NCBI GenBank assembly: GCA_007844125.1
Contig: CM017561.1
Location: 36,352,862 to 36,416,861 of the forward strand
Reading direction: 5' to 3'
Length of the DNA stretch: 64,000 bases
Origin: Sinonovacula constricta
Taxonomy: Eukaryota > Mollusca > Bivalvia > Cardiida > Solecurtidae
Within the stretch, counting starts at the first letter, position 1; every line of letters begins with the position of its first letter. The notes beneath the pieces were generated by a model. The model was given only the letters and a program-made list of their open reading frames with translations, was not told where the DNA came from and did no database searches. This document shows positions 1 to 13,708 of this stretch, piece after piece. Position numbers and translations under genes: made by a program.

Positions 1-841
1 ATTTTGTCTGTTGACTGCTTAGGTTGAACTTGCCGTCCCCTTACTGTCTTCATATCTAGTATTTACTGAATAACGTTGAATGGATCGTGATTCATACCCC
101 ACCCACTTAAACCCCTCCCCACCCCCTCCCCACTACCAAAATGTTCTGTATCCGCTCCTGACGGATACTACATTTCTATTTAAACCTTTCTCAAGCGCTA
201 AACCCAAACTAAATCACACGTTCTGTCAATGTCTTTCATTAAATATTGGCCTTGTTTTGCCTATAAATTAAATAAATAGTTGTTTGCTTACGTCACAACG
301 ACTTCAACCAATGAGCATTTAGGGAAACAGATGGCCAATTGTGATTTAATCCAAATCCAAACACTGACCTTTACGGTAACGTCTTCACTATGTAAACAAA
401 CCAATCCGAACTGACAACAGTGTGTATATTATGTCGGAAATGTGATCTTAACATATTGTTGTCTTATGATTGCAGTGTTTGTTTATTTGTGAGTGTATTT
501 AGACTTGAACACACTAAATAATTGACAAATACCGAACGACAGTTCAACTTTACATACAAAATGAGTATTTTCCGATGTTTTATTGTTACATTTATTCCTT
601 CTGTGTACATCATTGTGAAAGTAATATTCATAAAAACTAAATATGTCCTGTTTGCATCACATTGCAAGGTCGTTGTTTTATATTGATTATATCTATGTAA
701 TAATATGTTCATTACAATCCGGGACTAAAACTACACTGAAGTGTTTAAAAAGCGAATAACATGTAAAAAAACACCGACACGGGACGAACCACAGAGAATA
801 AAAAAAGACACAAAAGTGTCGGCATTGGGACGATAAGTCTT

Positions 842-1055
842 CAATAGGTAAATAAGAAAAGGTCCTAACAAAATTTTCACAGATATTTAAATTTTATCTA
901 CCTGTAGACAAAGGCAAACAAGGTAAATGTAAATGTGACAAAAACACAGAGACGAGACATAACACACAAAAAGAAAAACCATCAGTTACCGCCTTGGAAC
1001 GGTCAGTCGGCAAAAGGGCCAACTGGGGTGCTTAAACCTGGTTTGAGGAGACACG
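842..1055 (+). repeat. Dispersed repeat family E, partial copy
   Basis: It starts at aggtaaataagaaaaggtcc and runs through a segment shared with 33021 (gacaaaggcaaacaaggtaa) to the family's conserved core: ttaccgccttggaacggtca, then cggcaaaa and ggggtgcttaaacc. It is in the same orientation as the 33 kb and 13.7 kb copies. No transposase or reverse transcriptase is present, so it is a non-autonomous repeat of unknown class. Confidence 0.8.
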
Positions 1056-2371
1056 TTTTGGGTGTTGTTTGATTTAACCGATATGAAGAGGCATAACTGC
1101 TTTAAATACGGATGTTCTTAAAGACAATTGATTTAAGTAAACTTATTTAACGAAAGTAAACCAGCTAACACTTACCTTCCGCGATAATAGTAAAGCAATA
1201 AATAGGAACAGTGATCATAAAGAAAGCAGACACATACTTAGAACTTTACATTTGTCACCTAATATACACATATGTTAATGAGCACACGGCTCTGAAAATT
1301 CCGACTGCTAGTAACTGCGATCTATGCCCCTTGCTTAATTAAATATATCTTTTTCGAATGATTTCATGGTTTATAAGTTCTTATAGCAGCATAATTGTTG
1401 TATATTTTTATGACCTTAATTCGTGTAGGTGTCATTACTAGCACAGTTGAATTCAGTGGTTTGTTTATGTCGAGAAGACTATTAGTTGGAATGATACGCA
1501 TCTTAGGCCGCAATTTGATGACTTAGATTGCATGCTGAACTTAGTCACAATATTAATTATATTAATATTGCGCAATCAAGTAGACTTACGATATAATTTT
1601 ATATACTAGCTTTGATGTTATGAAGCCGTGAAAGGCCAATCTAGTGCATATCGATATTGTCCTACAAGAAGACATCGTCGATCCAGTTAGTGTAACACAG
1701 TACGTTGTATTTTCAGAGCAAAATGTATGTTAACAATATAAACACCGTTGAAGGAAACAGTTGGTCAATTTCAGTAAAGTGTTCGGAGACTGTCGAATAC
1801 TGGACTTTTCGAACGTCATAATTTTCTTTAAGACTCGTTTTAGTAAAAACGACATATAAAACGAGCTACCTTGTTTTATTACTTTGATCAATTTGAAATT
1901 GGCCCACGAACCGTTTGAAAAGAAATGTCATGTCATGCATTCTCATCCTGTACATAATATAACGATTATATAACAAACAATGTAATTTCAATTTTATATG
2001 AATTTTTATAAAAGAAAAAGAGCTAACCAGATTAAATATATTATACATTTATTTCAAATGTAAGTTTTGCGCTCTCTATTCATAATATGATCGTTACACG
2101 CAGTTGTAATCCGAAGCGGTTTAAAACATATTGTCACGTAGATCTAAATACACTTTCAATGAGCAATAAAAAAAGAACATTAAAATAGTTCAAAATTTCA
2201 AATATATCCCACTGAAGTTCAAATGAAAACACTAAATTCTACTAAGACTAAATTTATCATTTTCTAGTGAAAAAACATTCAGTTGATCACTTAATTGTGC
2301 ATAAATCTCAGACATTGACGCGAAAGACATGCTGTAATTATTGGACACAAACTATAAAGGCATATACTTTA

Positions 2372-2931
2372 TATGTTTATTTCAATGTAAACAGTGAACA
2401 TTTTATCCATTAAATACAAACTGAACATTGTTATCCATTCTATACAAACATTGAACATGTTTATCCATTCAATAAAAACAGGGAACATTATTATCCATTC
2501 AAAACAAACCGTGAACTTTTTTATCCATTCAATACAAATAATGAACATTTTATTCCATTCATTGCAAACAGTGAACATTTTAATCCATTCAATACGAAAA
2601 GAGTACATGTTAATCCATTCAATACAAACAGTGAACATTTTATTCCATTCAATACATACAGTGTTCATTTAAATCCATTAAATACAAACAGTGTACATAT
2701 TAATTAATTCAATACATACAGTGTACATTTAAATCCATTAAATACAAACAGTGTACATATTAATTCATTCAATACAAACAGTGAACATTTCAATCAATTC
2801 AATACAAACAGTGTACATTTAAATCCATTAAATACAAACAGTGACCATTTTTATCAATTCAATGCAAACAGTGAACATTTCAACCCATTCAATACAAACA
2901 GTGGACATTTTAATCCATCATAATACAACCT
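2372..2931. repeat. 30-bp minisatellite, about 18 copies
   Basis: The unit reads approximately cattttaatccattcaata then caaacagtgaa, repeated head to tail at 30 bp with point differences. Because 30 is a multiple of three and the unit has no stop in several frames, both strands show long open frames of 90-99 codons that encode decapeptide-like repeats. A 60-bp higher-order pattern is visible between about 2668 and 2850, where two unit types alternate. I see no promoter, signal peptide or splice context for translation. Confidence 0.95.
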
Positions 2932-5900
2932 GTTGATGGTTATAACAACTTAAGACATCCCTTAATCCATAACATTTAGAATATAATAAAAATATTTCTA
3001 TATATTCGCCACAAACAAGTGTAAGTTTTGCAGAAGCGTTATCATAAACACATAATAAAGTAATCGATAGGGTTTGTCTTTTGTGTGAACTTATACGAAT
3101 TTATATGTCAAAAGAAAAATATAAACTTCTACGATTTTGTATATAAAAAGATAAATGGAAAGGTCTACAATTTTTTATATTAAAAGATAAATGTGAGTAC
3201 ATTCAAGGAGCCACAGGGGACTTTTTTCCGTTTCCAATTGTCATTTTTTGTGGCAATTATCATTATTTAGTCTACGTCAAGAATCTAAAAATATTCCCTT
3301 ATGGGTATGTGAATTGCTTTATTGTTGTTAGAACATAAAATAGGTCACATGTACTAACTACGTATTTCCACGAGCATGTGTACCTGTTTGTTTGATGTTT
3401 ATTCTGATTTTGATGCACACATAATAAACAGAATAAAGAAAAGAAAACGTTCAGCTCTGGCTTTTATATGTAACTGACTAAAATTTACATTAAATGCGAA
3501 TACTGTTTTTCTTTGTTTTAATTAAAACTCGTTGACCTATTCAACTTGATAACACTTCTTTGAGCAAATTGACAAAGTGTTGTTTGGGTTGTTTTTTTTA
3601 AATTGACCTTCCTACACTTTTGTCAAACAGCATTAATGGCAGAAACAATAGTAGGGTCCGTGTGTTTACCAGAATAAACAGTTATGAGAAAGTTATCAGG
3701 AAACACTTCATAAAGTACTTGCGTGTCTTTATTCAAAATCTGGGTGGGGCGCCCGTGGCGTAGTGGTAGAGTCGCCGATTTGTAACTCCTCTGACTGCTT
3801 AGTCGCTGCAATGTATTTCAAAAACAAAAACAAAACATTCAAAGTCTGGTAGTACTGTGTTGATAGCCGAGTTGTGGATATTAGATTTATAACAACAATG
3901 ACTACAACAACAACAAAAACAACAACAACAACAATAATAATAATTATAACCTACATAGTTAATAATAATAATAACTGTAAAGTGTGTTACATCCACATTT
4001 TACCAGATAAGTACATCAAACTGCAAATGATCTGATGAAACGCATGTCCTTGAAATGAATTTAACTTGAATTTGCAAAGCTACAAATGATCTATGTTAAT
4101 TGAAATCGATACAAATGCTTCAAAAAGTAAACCGGATCTCACCATTCATTTGACTGAAATTGCATAGAGAATACATATTACATCTTGCTTTGGTTGAAAA
4201 TGTCAATTGTGACTCTTAGTTTTTGTTTAGTTTAACTTACTGACTTTTCTTTTTTCATTTTAAACAAATCACTGGAATGCGTTTCTAATGTCTAATGATA
4301 ATTGGTTAAGTTATCTCTAAGGTCAGCTAGTGGACCTGTCCCGCATAAAAATTCTTTTTTTTTTCGAGCCAACATGAGTGAGTGCATTTACAATTCGACG
4401 AATCTAACTGCTAGTCCACGAAACTCCAGTTTATACATACGCTTTGTATCACTCAAATAAAAAATATATATTAGATTTTATGTAAACAATTTGCTCTGCA
4501 AGGTTACAATACAGGTTTTCAGTTTGATTTTTTTCTGCAGTTTGTCGTTTTTCTAATATTTATATTATGGTATAGAGTATAAAACTAATTATCATATAGG
4601 AGATACAGAAAATGACAAGTATCTGCTTCAGCAAAAAGCAAACACGAGTAAGTAACTCCTGCATACTAAGGTCTACCGCCACATATGCCTGCCCATAAAG
4701 AATACACGACGAAATAAAGTTAACTATTTATTGGCAGAATTTGTCCACGGCTTCCCTTATTAACTAGATAGATATATATTTATATAAACATACACAAATA
4801 TACACAGCAATACTAAATATACTATGAGTTAAGAAATACCTTTCACAAATTTGCTTACTTTGGATTTGTTTGAGTAGATGCTCACTGGGTGCCTAGATGA
4901 GCCCCACTCAATAACTACTTAACAAGCTTAAATAACTGATGATGACTATTTTGATGCTTTTTAACCCATAAAAGCGCAACACAATGATCAAGTGACATTT
5001 AAAGTCCAACATAGGTTTCAGGATGACGACACGCAGTACATAACGAGCCGCGACGAAAACTAAGCCTGTACTTCTTGCACTAAACACGGTCCTGATAGGC
5101 AAGACAACTGAAATTAAAAAGAAACAAACACAAGAAAAGCATCATATGTACACAATATATGAATGTTACTAAAGTGGAGAGGTGGGTGGGTTTTTAAATA
5201 GTTTAAAATTAAAACAATGACGATAAAAGCTGTTTGCCTCGATTTACAGAATTGTTTACCGCTCCGAATTTTGCAGGAAAGGGAAGAGAATAATTTTCAA
5301 ACCTAATTCCAATAAAATTATCAACATCCTTTTGAAAAAGAGGACAGAATTCTCTTTAACCTAATACGAACTCAACAATATCAAACATCGTCTTATTTTC
5401 CTCCCAAATAAAATGAACAAAATCTCCCCAGCGGATAACTAAAATTCCAATATTTTACATATTTACAATTGTATTTTAAAGAACCGACAATAAGCTGGTA
5501 CCTGTTATTATATAAGTTTAATCTACAGCGAGATTTTCAGTACACAAACCATAAAAAACAGTGACGATTGGTTACATTTCTAATGTGCCAAAAAAGACAC
5601 TAATCTTCAAAAGGCATCTTTTCGAAATGAAACCACACACAAAAAGTCCACAGAGGATTTGTGATAAAATGGGATAAAATACCATTTATTAAATAAAAAA
5701 ATGTATATCGAAAATTAAAACAGCTTATATAAGAATACAGTCTGATGTCATGACCACAAATCCTTATGTGTTCCCTGTGCAAACCTAAGAATTTTTTTCC
5801 ATCTCATTCTACTACTAAGTACCTGCATTGTTTATTGTATATAATACGCAGCAAAACTTAGCAAGAGTGATATTTGTTAAGAATATATATACATAATACT

Positions 5901-7099
5901 ATTTCTAACTATTGTTGTATATAATTATAATATTTTATAAATAAACTTTTTATTTTATCGGCTACTGCAGATACAGTTTATAAGTTTTGTATACAGGATT
6001 GATAAGGAGCCAATATAAGATTATATGTGTTTATTGTAGCAAAGTTCAGGTGAATATATCTAAGGGCATTATGACCTACAATTTTCGTTGTATGATTTCC
6101 CTATTCTTTCATTAAACGAGAGTGAATATCTTCAGGAATAAATTTATTCTACATTCGGTCACAGTATTTTCCCCGAGAGATCTTCTTTACGGGTAATGAT
6201 ATTTTTTATAGGTGCAAGTTATTAAAAATATATGTCGCATTTCTTTTCAAAAGCAGGTTACCAAATCCCATGCGAACTTTTTGTTTATGTATTCATTTCG
6301 GAAGAATGTCTTTATAAGATTGGTTTCTTTAAACAACATCAGTAAATCGACATATTAGAAACGTAAACAATGGTTTATATAGCTTGTGTACATGCAATTT
6401 CTCTTAAATTACTTAAAAAACAAGTATCAGCCTGTTGTTTGTTTCATTAAATTCAGCCTTAAATATGTATTCTTTTTAAAAAGAACACATAATTTTCATC
6501 TTCGATTGATACTTCGCTGTAAAAAAAAAATCCCCTGAAATGTAAAATTTATGTACACCTATCTCAAATATCATCTCTGATTAGCATTACAAGCTACTTT
6601 TAATAGATTGCAGTTTTCTACTCTAAATCCATCGTCGAATACCCACGCTCGACTATTCCGTTTTACTACATTCGTCGACCATGGGTTTATTTGGTTAATT
6701 ATCTGTCGTCTTTTCGAACTGAATAGAACAAACATCGTCCAATCATAATACTGTTTACAAAAAATCCATACTCTACAGCGTGGAGACTAGAAGTATAACA
6801 ATGGCTGCGCCCAGTGCCACACTCGAAAGAAACGAGCTTTATTATTTGACTAAAATCTTCATAAGATTAATAAGCTACCAATGAAATATCAATACCAGAA
6901 ACGACGAAAAGTGAACTAAATAACCCACGGGCGATGAGTTGAGATGAAAGGAATGGTCAAAATCCTACTTTAAATACAGTTCAATAATTTAAGAATTAAT
7001 TTAATCAAATGCAAACCTGTTTTATCACAATACCAAACAAACTGTTTACATGAACGGTAACATATATTCTACTGAAAGGAAACACGGTGTATGTATAGA
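2932..7099. other. AT-rich interval without a supported gene
   Basis: Apart from the SINE at 3746 and an ACA/ATA tract (3897-3975), no gene is supported. A - strand frame (4908-5102) follows a good acceptor-like sequence (tttctttttaatttcag), and a 27-codon frame (6801) begins MAAPSATLERNELYYLTK. Neither has a recognisable domain. Confidence 0.45.
3746..3840 (+). repeat. SINE family A, short copy with internal deletion
   Basis: The head gcgcccgtggcgtagtggta is a tRNA-like A box and is identical in copies at 15453 and near-identical at 21383. The B box and body are missing, and the tail (gtcgctgcaatgtattt, then aaaacaaaaac) follows directly. It is a deleted copy and is not a tRNA gene. Confidence 0.75.
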
Positions 7100-7208
7100 A
7101 GGGCAGTTGTAGTCAGAAAGTTAGACTCATCGATTTGTAAATCCTCGCGTGGGCTCGAGGAAAGATCGAGTCGAGAAGTTTACTGAGGGACAGGTTTTCC
7201 AGCTGACC
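7100..7208 (+). repeat. SINE family A, degenerate 5' copy
   Basis: It resembles the other family A copies through atcgatttgtaaatcctcgc, gtgggctcgag and ggttttccagctgacc. The A box is decayed and the distal body is not recognisable. Confidence 0.5.
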
Positions 7209-8231
7209 AAAGAGATAACTAAACTAACAAGGTTATAACAGGGGAAAACATTATCAAAACTCAAGCAAGGTGTTTTATATTTAATAACACGTTTTTGCAA
7301 TTTCAGTCAAAAAGACGGAGGAAATCTGTTGTATTATTTATAGCGTGTTTATCAATTCCAAAATAACAAAGATCAATTGTATCTTTGACACATATATCTA
7401 TAATCCCATGCGTTGCACCGGTTCCTTTGTTGTTTGATATATTTTTGAGGTCAAATGTGAGTGTAACAAAATACACACTCATTATGTTAAGTCACTCAGT
7501 AGACTTTTGTACTAAGTTGTAAAGGCTATATTATGTTGTAATAAAAATCGAATTAGCCACAAATCAGTCATCAACACAGTACAAACAAATTTTTAATCAA
7601 GAAAAGCAGATTCTATATGACGTATGTACTGATAATTTTCTAATAAAGTGTAATAGTGGTAAACACACGAGTCCTAATATTGCTTTGCCCTTTATGCTCT
7701 TTGGCAAAAGTGCAGGAACGTTACTTTTTTTAAAACACTATCATAGTTTTGATCAAAGAATTGTTCGCCTTTTCAACACTATGTTAGTTTTGTTCTAAGA
7801 ATTGCTATTGTACAAATTGAATGTGTCAAAGAAATTCATTTGCTACAAAAGTAAAAGAACTATGCATTTTTTAGTTATTTGAGGTTAGCTAAAACCAGTG
7901 CTAAACGATTGTCTTGTATTTATACTGTTTACCATGTAAACTGTTTTATATTGCATAGCTAGTTTAAAATTGTGACAATAAATTACTGTTGTTAAGCTGA
8001 CCATAAAATAGCCGATACATCAAAGACAACTGGATGAATGTCATTTACTGATGACGTTCAGCGATGAAGTTTGTTTACGGCTAAGACTTAATTGAAGTGG
8101 TCATTAAACGATTGCTACATTAGCACAAGGTACCCAAAGCGATGTTCATTTTATATAATAATATATTATGACCAAATGAAATGACCATCCTATTATATTG
8201 CTTATTATTTTTTACATTTATATAGCGGATA

Positions 8232-8292
8232 TCGGTCAGTCGGCAATATGGGCAGACTGGGATGCTTAAACCGGTTTTACAGAGCTCTAATA
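8232..8292 (+). repeat. Repeat family E, core fragment
   Basis: A short fragment: gtcagtcggcaatatgggca, then gggatgcttaaaccggtttt, then acagagctctaat. It is close to the core of the 13.7 kb copy, and both flanks are unrelated to the family. Confidence 0.7.
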
Positions 8293-8764
8293 TGTATGTC
8301 ATGGCGATAAAAGTAATTGAACTTGTGTACGCTAAACACACGTTTTCTTAATAAAATTAAAATCTATTACGTTTTCGTTACTGTTATATGGTCTTGCTTT
8401 GTGAGATACTTCCATTTTATGCTTTGTCTAAAACAAACGTAAAGTTAAAACTTTCTTCGATTTTTTGTTCTTTCTTTCCTAATTTCTTTCTTCATCAAAT
8501 TGCCTTTAAGTCTGCTGAAAACTTGAACGAGGCGTTAAAAGTTACATCTAATTTAATAGAAATCATTCTGTCTTAAATTAAAACCTAAAATTTTGCTGCA
8601 AAATTAAGTGAAAGAGCAAGCACCCCGTTTTAAAAACACAGAGTCATCCACATAAAATGCACATTAAAATAGATTTTGTTTTGGAATTAACACGGTTGAA
8701 TGAAGTGATCCCATAAAAATACAACCGTTACTCTTAACTAGTCTTAGCAGATGACAGATAAATA

Positions 8765-8905
8765 AACATCAAAGTTTATTTTAAAGTGACAAAACGCTAA
8801 GAGACGACATGGCAAAAAAATAACAGTTACCACAATGGAACGATTAAAAATTACTGTGGCACTTAAACTGGCTGACAAAACTCTAATCTTGCACTTCTGT
8901 AGGGG
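8765..8905 (+). repeat. Repeat family E, diverged copy
   Basis: It keeps the order of family landmarks in weak form (acaaaacgctaagagacgac, cagttaccacaatggaacga, cttgcacttctg). It lies about 500 bp from another fragment of the same family, so the two may be pieces of one old insertion. Confidence 0.5.
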
Positions 8906-11900
8906 TTATCTGTCAGATAAACTATGTTAAGAAAACGTAAGCTTAAGGCAGAATAGTTTTTGTGGTGACGTAAAATAAGAGCTAAATTATGGCTCCTAAC
9001 ATAAAACGTGGTGACGTTATTTAAAAAACAGAAATGCTGTGAAAAACTCGAATCACTGTTATTACGGTAATATAATAATATAATAATAGATTGCCGGAGA
9101 TTTTATATTATTGAATTCATGATACATTTCTAATATCAATTAAATAGCGACATCTATAGATGCACTGGTAGGTTTGAATGACCGCTACCCTGTACAACTA
9201 ACAAGCTTGCATGTTTACGCCACATTTTGATGCCGTAGCTTGCATGCAATGCAATGTGTGAGAGTGTTGTTACGACAAACTTTCGATTTTATTTCCATTG
9301 TCTGGTTATATTTTATCGATATTTGCTTGATAAGTTTAAATGCTCCAATACTTACAATAGCTGATGCTTAAACAACTTACAGCGTGTTTTCAATATGACG
9401 TCATGAAATGTGTCATTTTTCGTGTTGTTCTTGTTATCTCTTTTTTTGCTATATATTTGATAAACATTTAGTAGATATTTGTATTGTATGTAAGTATTGT
9501 TTAATTTTTACGAATGTAGTACTCTCGCTGTATCTTTCAGATTGATATAATTATTCAATTGACTTTTAACCAATTTATCTTTGACGAAATCTAAAAAAAT
9601 GCGAGAATTGCACGTCTAAACTTCTCAATCGACAAATTTTGCATTAACTATCAATTTTTAAAAGTAAGTTGGAATAACTATAGGGCTCAGTCATATAGGA
9701 GGTTTATGGGAAAACAGCATAGTTTTGAATTGGACGGTAGATACAGTTGTACAACCGCTAAAATTTCTCATTTTGAAATGAAAAAAAAAATCATCTAAAA
9801 AGTCATCTATGAATAAGTTTCCATTGAAGAGAGGTATTTTGATTACTCTTTATGTACACATTTCTTTTTCATTTTGCATTAACTATCATAATGCTCAACC
9901 CTTTTATTAAATCTTGCCTCATTTTAAAACATACAACTGTATGTGCTTGTTGCATTCTGAAGCATGTTAATTGACTTTAAATGTAGAGATTTTATCCAGT
10001 TACTTTATATAAAAAAGTATCCCTTACATCTACCAGACAGAAGTACTTTATTACACACCTTTACCCAGAATCGTACGTGGAACTACTAGAACACATCAGA
10101 TCAGTTAGGTCTGTTGCGGCCTGCAAAGGCCAACTACAGGCCAACCGCTCTGTCAATCTTCTTTTTCCCGCTTGTTACCTCAACCTGTACATATTCACCT
10201 TTTACTTTTATTTCCTTCATTTGGGCACAAACCTGATAGAATATTCAGCTTGTTGAATGTAACGGAAGGAGAATATATCAAATACTATCTTACAATGTAA
10301 TACGGTGTGTAATTTGGAACGTTCTACTAACGTCCAGAAACTTAAAGATGAAATAAGTCCAAGTGGCCCATATTATTGTTTCGTGAAAAGTGTTTTACAT
10401 TGTACAAAACATGTATCAGATCCACTTGTTTTGCTGGTTGTTTTATTTCTACTTCCAGTTACATCGTACGGATCGCAATAAAAATAAATAATATATTACG
10501 GTAAATAAAAGAGTGATTTTGTACATACACTGAAAATAGGAAAACTATGTTTTAACATTCATAATAGGAAAGACGGTGATTTTATTTAGTTCACACAGAT
10601 TTCTTACTCAGAAAATCAATTAAAGAGTTAATCTGGTCTTATATCAGAAATGTTTTTTACCGTAGTCGCTTGCGACAGAAACCACAGGTTTGAGAAATCT
10701 AAACTTCTGAAGCACGAAGGATTCACCCCATATGGCATTGAGTAACCGCGGTCAGTCTTTATGCCTGGGAAAAAGTAGTGCTTTTACAGAAACAAATATA
10801 TATGTTGAAGAAGATTCGACCCATCAATTGTGTTTAGGCATGCTTCAAATGTTTATATTGAAACTGTAATCTGGTTAAATAATGTGTGTCGGTTAATATT
10901 ATATCTTAAACAGATCTATCTGCATGGAATGCATGGCATGCGGATTTACGAATAAATAACGCCACGCAGGATTATCACTCATTGCTTAGAGGACAAGGGC
11001 AAAAGGGAGGAGAAAAATGTTTCCAGAACGAATGTTTCACTGTTTATGCATTATTTAGTTGATTCAATGCTTCATTACTGTTTTGCCTGTAAGAACCGAG
11101 ACACCTAAAGATATAAAATTTTCTGACAGAAATACTCTACATTGTTTAAATGTGATTTGTTACAACATATTTGTTTTAAAAATAAATAAAAATGGCGTCG
11201 TTGTATTGATTAATCTCATTTAACTTCAAAGCGATTTTTACCGACACATGTACACAGCTGCCACTTATAATTCTGTCTTCATTTCACACGTGTATGACAT
11301 TCCCCACCCATATTTGCAGGTCATCTTGCCATTGCCATTAACATTCTTAAGAAGTTAGTTGCTTTACTTTCGAATGAAGCAGTTATAGACAGTGAGGATT
11401 GATTACGTGTTTTGTCGTATTTCTAAAGGGCTGACTCTTGTGAAGTGCATCTTAGATCAAATGGTGTTTTATGGAATATACACAACAGTTCTGTCGGGAA
11501 TTGTATTTGCAATAGTTTATTTTTTTAATAAACGCCCCACCACCTTTTGAAAAAAAAAAATGTGACTTCTAACTCTTCTCTAATGGGGACATTTTAAACT
11601 TACAATACTGTATACGGTGTTATCTGGAATTTCTACCAATGCGAGTCATTTTAGTATTAATACGGTCTGACCTTGCATCAACATTTGTAAGCAGGTCAAA
11701 AATGCTGTTAGACCATTACGCTCATCTGACAAAACATAATCCCCGTTTCATTACGGTATGAAACGCAGTTGCATTACATCTAAGTTGCATAAACACTAAA
11801 ATGAAAGAATTGTTAATGTATTAATTTTCTCTGGTTTGGTTTAAACATGTAACGTGTAATAAGCGGTCCAAAGACAATTTCCCCTTAAGAAGACTTATAA

Positions 11901-12847
11901 ATTGCGTATAGGCAAACACTTTGAGCTGTATTTTAATATCTACGTGTCGGTGCATTTTTTTTGTTTTGGGTAATTATGGGTGGGATTATGCAAATAATCC
12001 ATGGGGCACAATTAACAATCGATAAAACTGCATTCTTTTTAAAGTAAAAATCTTTTTTTAAAGTGTTTAGTAGCTTTGAAGTACTTAATAGGAGCGTTAT
12101 TAAACTTTTAATCGCTATCATGTTTGTTTTGTTTCGTTTTGTTTTTGTTTTTATTTTTGATAGCTTGGGGGTGATGGTGTGGGCAGGATTATACAAATGA
12201 ACCTAAAGTGCATGAGCTATACTTGGACAGTTTTATACGTAAGCAAAAGTTGTTTACCTACTGCTTGTTGAGAAAACAACGACTGGAGTGTAATGTGAAA
12301 ACCGGGTCATAATTGTGATTTTGTATGCAATTTATTTGAATTGTTTCTTAAACTAACTGGCATTCAACTTGTAACGCGATAACAAATAAATAATTGTGCT
12401 GATTGTTAGCTGGTAGCTCCAAGTTTTCAAACAGAATGTCCAAATCTGACACGGCATTATGTTTGACATTTTTGCAGACGATTGTTTACAGAAGAGATTT
12501 AGCACCGAATATTTGTGAACAAAATGTACAGTAAACAGAATGGTTCAAGGAATGAGTACAAACACATACACGCAATAACTTATCAACGTGTTATTCAATT
12601 AGACAATTAAACAGACATTTTTGTGAACTGAATTTCAATTTTCTGAAACGAATTAAAACGAATATTATCAACCAACGTGACTATTTTAGGTGTCGTCTTT
12701 CTTTACAGAACGGAAATGAGGGCAGGATTTTATATTTTTTTAATTTGTCAAGGCCAAAGGTTTTGTTATGCATAATGCGTGCTATGGCGTAGTTTGATTA
12801 CTTTCAGAGGCAATATAAATTTTTGTCAACCTTTTAGTTTATACCTG
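8906..12847. other. AT-rich interval without a supported gene
   Basis: Short frames only, the longest an 87-codon - strand frame at 11933-12196 of low-complexity character. A CRE palindrome (TGACGTCA) lies near 9396. A small inverted repeat (ggcctgcaaaggcc region, about 10118-10142) is present. Nothing else is recognised. Confidence 0.5.
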
Positions 12848-13568
12848 TGTTACGACCGGTGTCGCTATATAGGTTGTTTTTTTTTTATAAAATGGCACGT
12901 TTACTAAAGGACGAAATGGTGCAAAAGAAAGACAAGCCAGCAACAAACTAGTAAAATAGTTTTATTACAATAAACAATTAAATTTATAGCGTAACAAAAT
13001 AATTACAAATATATCAGACAAAATTTGAGAATGCAAAATAAATGTTAGCTTACAGTATGTCCCTTTAGGAGGTGTCCCTTTAACAGTCCAATTAATAATC
13101 CAACGTCGAATAAGCCTGAAAAGTTTTCGGTAGACTGTCCTCGTAGATACGCACAGCTGTCATAATCCAAACGTAGAACAAAACACGAATGTAAATAATA
13201 TAACTCCAAATCCAACACTTTAATATTTATATCACTGTAGAATAATAAGTCCACGTAAGTTCCAGCACAGAAAGATTTAATATAGAAACTGCAAGTATTT
13301 CCAAACTATATGTCTAAACTCTATGTCCATCCGAACTTCCCATTTAAATCGGCTAACATGCCCTTATATAGACCCAAAGGATTTCTAGAACATTCACGAA
13401 ACCCAGAACATTCTCGAAACCCAGTTAAAAATAAACAAATGAACTTTCTAGCATGATCCTTTTCTTTCTAGCAGTTTTGCGAATGCTACGTCAACAAGAC
13501 CACAACGGTAAACAACCCTTAACCTGACCAGCGTAACCTTAAACGCTGGTGTACTACTGTACATTACA
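12848..13568 (-). mobile_element. LTR-like element (possible solo LTR)
   Basis: Read on the - strand it begins TGTAATGTAC and ends GGTCGTAACA, giving TG...CA ends. The internal order fits an LTR: an upstream region with two heat-shock-element arrays, a TATA box (TATATAAGGG at 13361-13370), a transcribed part of about 400 bp, AATAAA (12961-12966) and a short U5-like tail. No gag/pol frame adjoins it, so it would be a solo LTR or a fragment. I found no clear target-site duplication at these ends, so the borders and the class are inferred. Confidence 0.5.
13383..13418 (-). promoter_or_regulatory. Two perfect heat-shock-element arrays
   Basis: Alternating TTC/GAA triplets occur at exact 5-bp spacing: TTC 13383, GAA 13388, TTC 13393, GAA 13398 (four units), then GAA 13406, TTC 13411, GAA 13416 (three units). 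Heat shock factor trimers bind three or more such units. For - strand transcription they lie about 15-50 bp upstream of the TATA box at 13361-13370. Confidence 0.85.
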
Positions 13569-13708
13569 CCAGATATTGGCCCAAAAAGGTCAGCCGCTGT
13601 TAATTCATTTTGTCATTGAAAAGGTTACCATTTCACTGTTTTTTTGCGAATGACGAAGATATGTGCCATTTCCCTCAATGGCAAAATGATATATGGTAAA
13701 TTTCAATT

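Noticed and set aside
2372..2931. CRISPR-like array appearance of the regular 30-bp repeats
   Set aside because: There are no spacers; units abut directly and the genome is eukaryotic, so it is a minisatellite.
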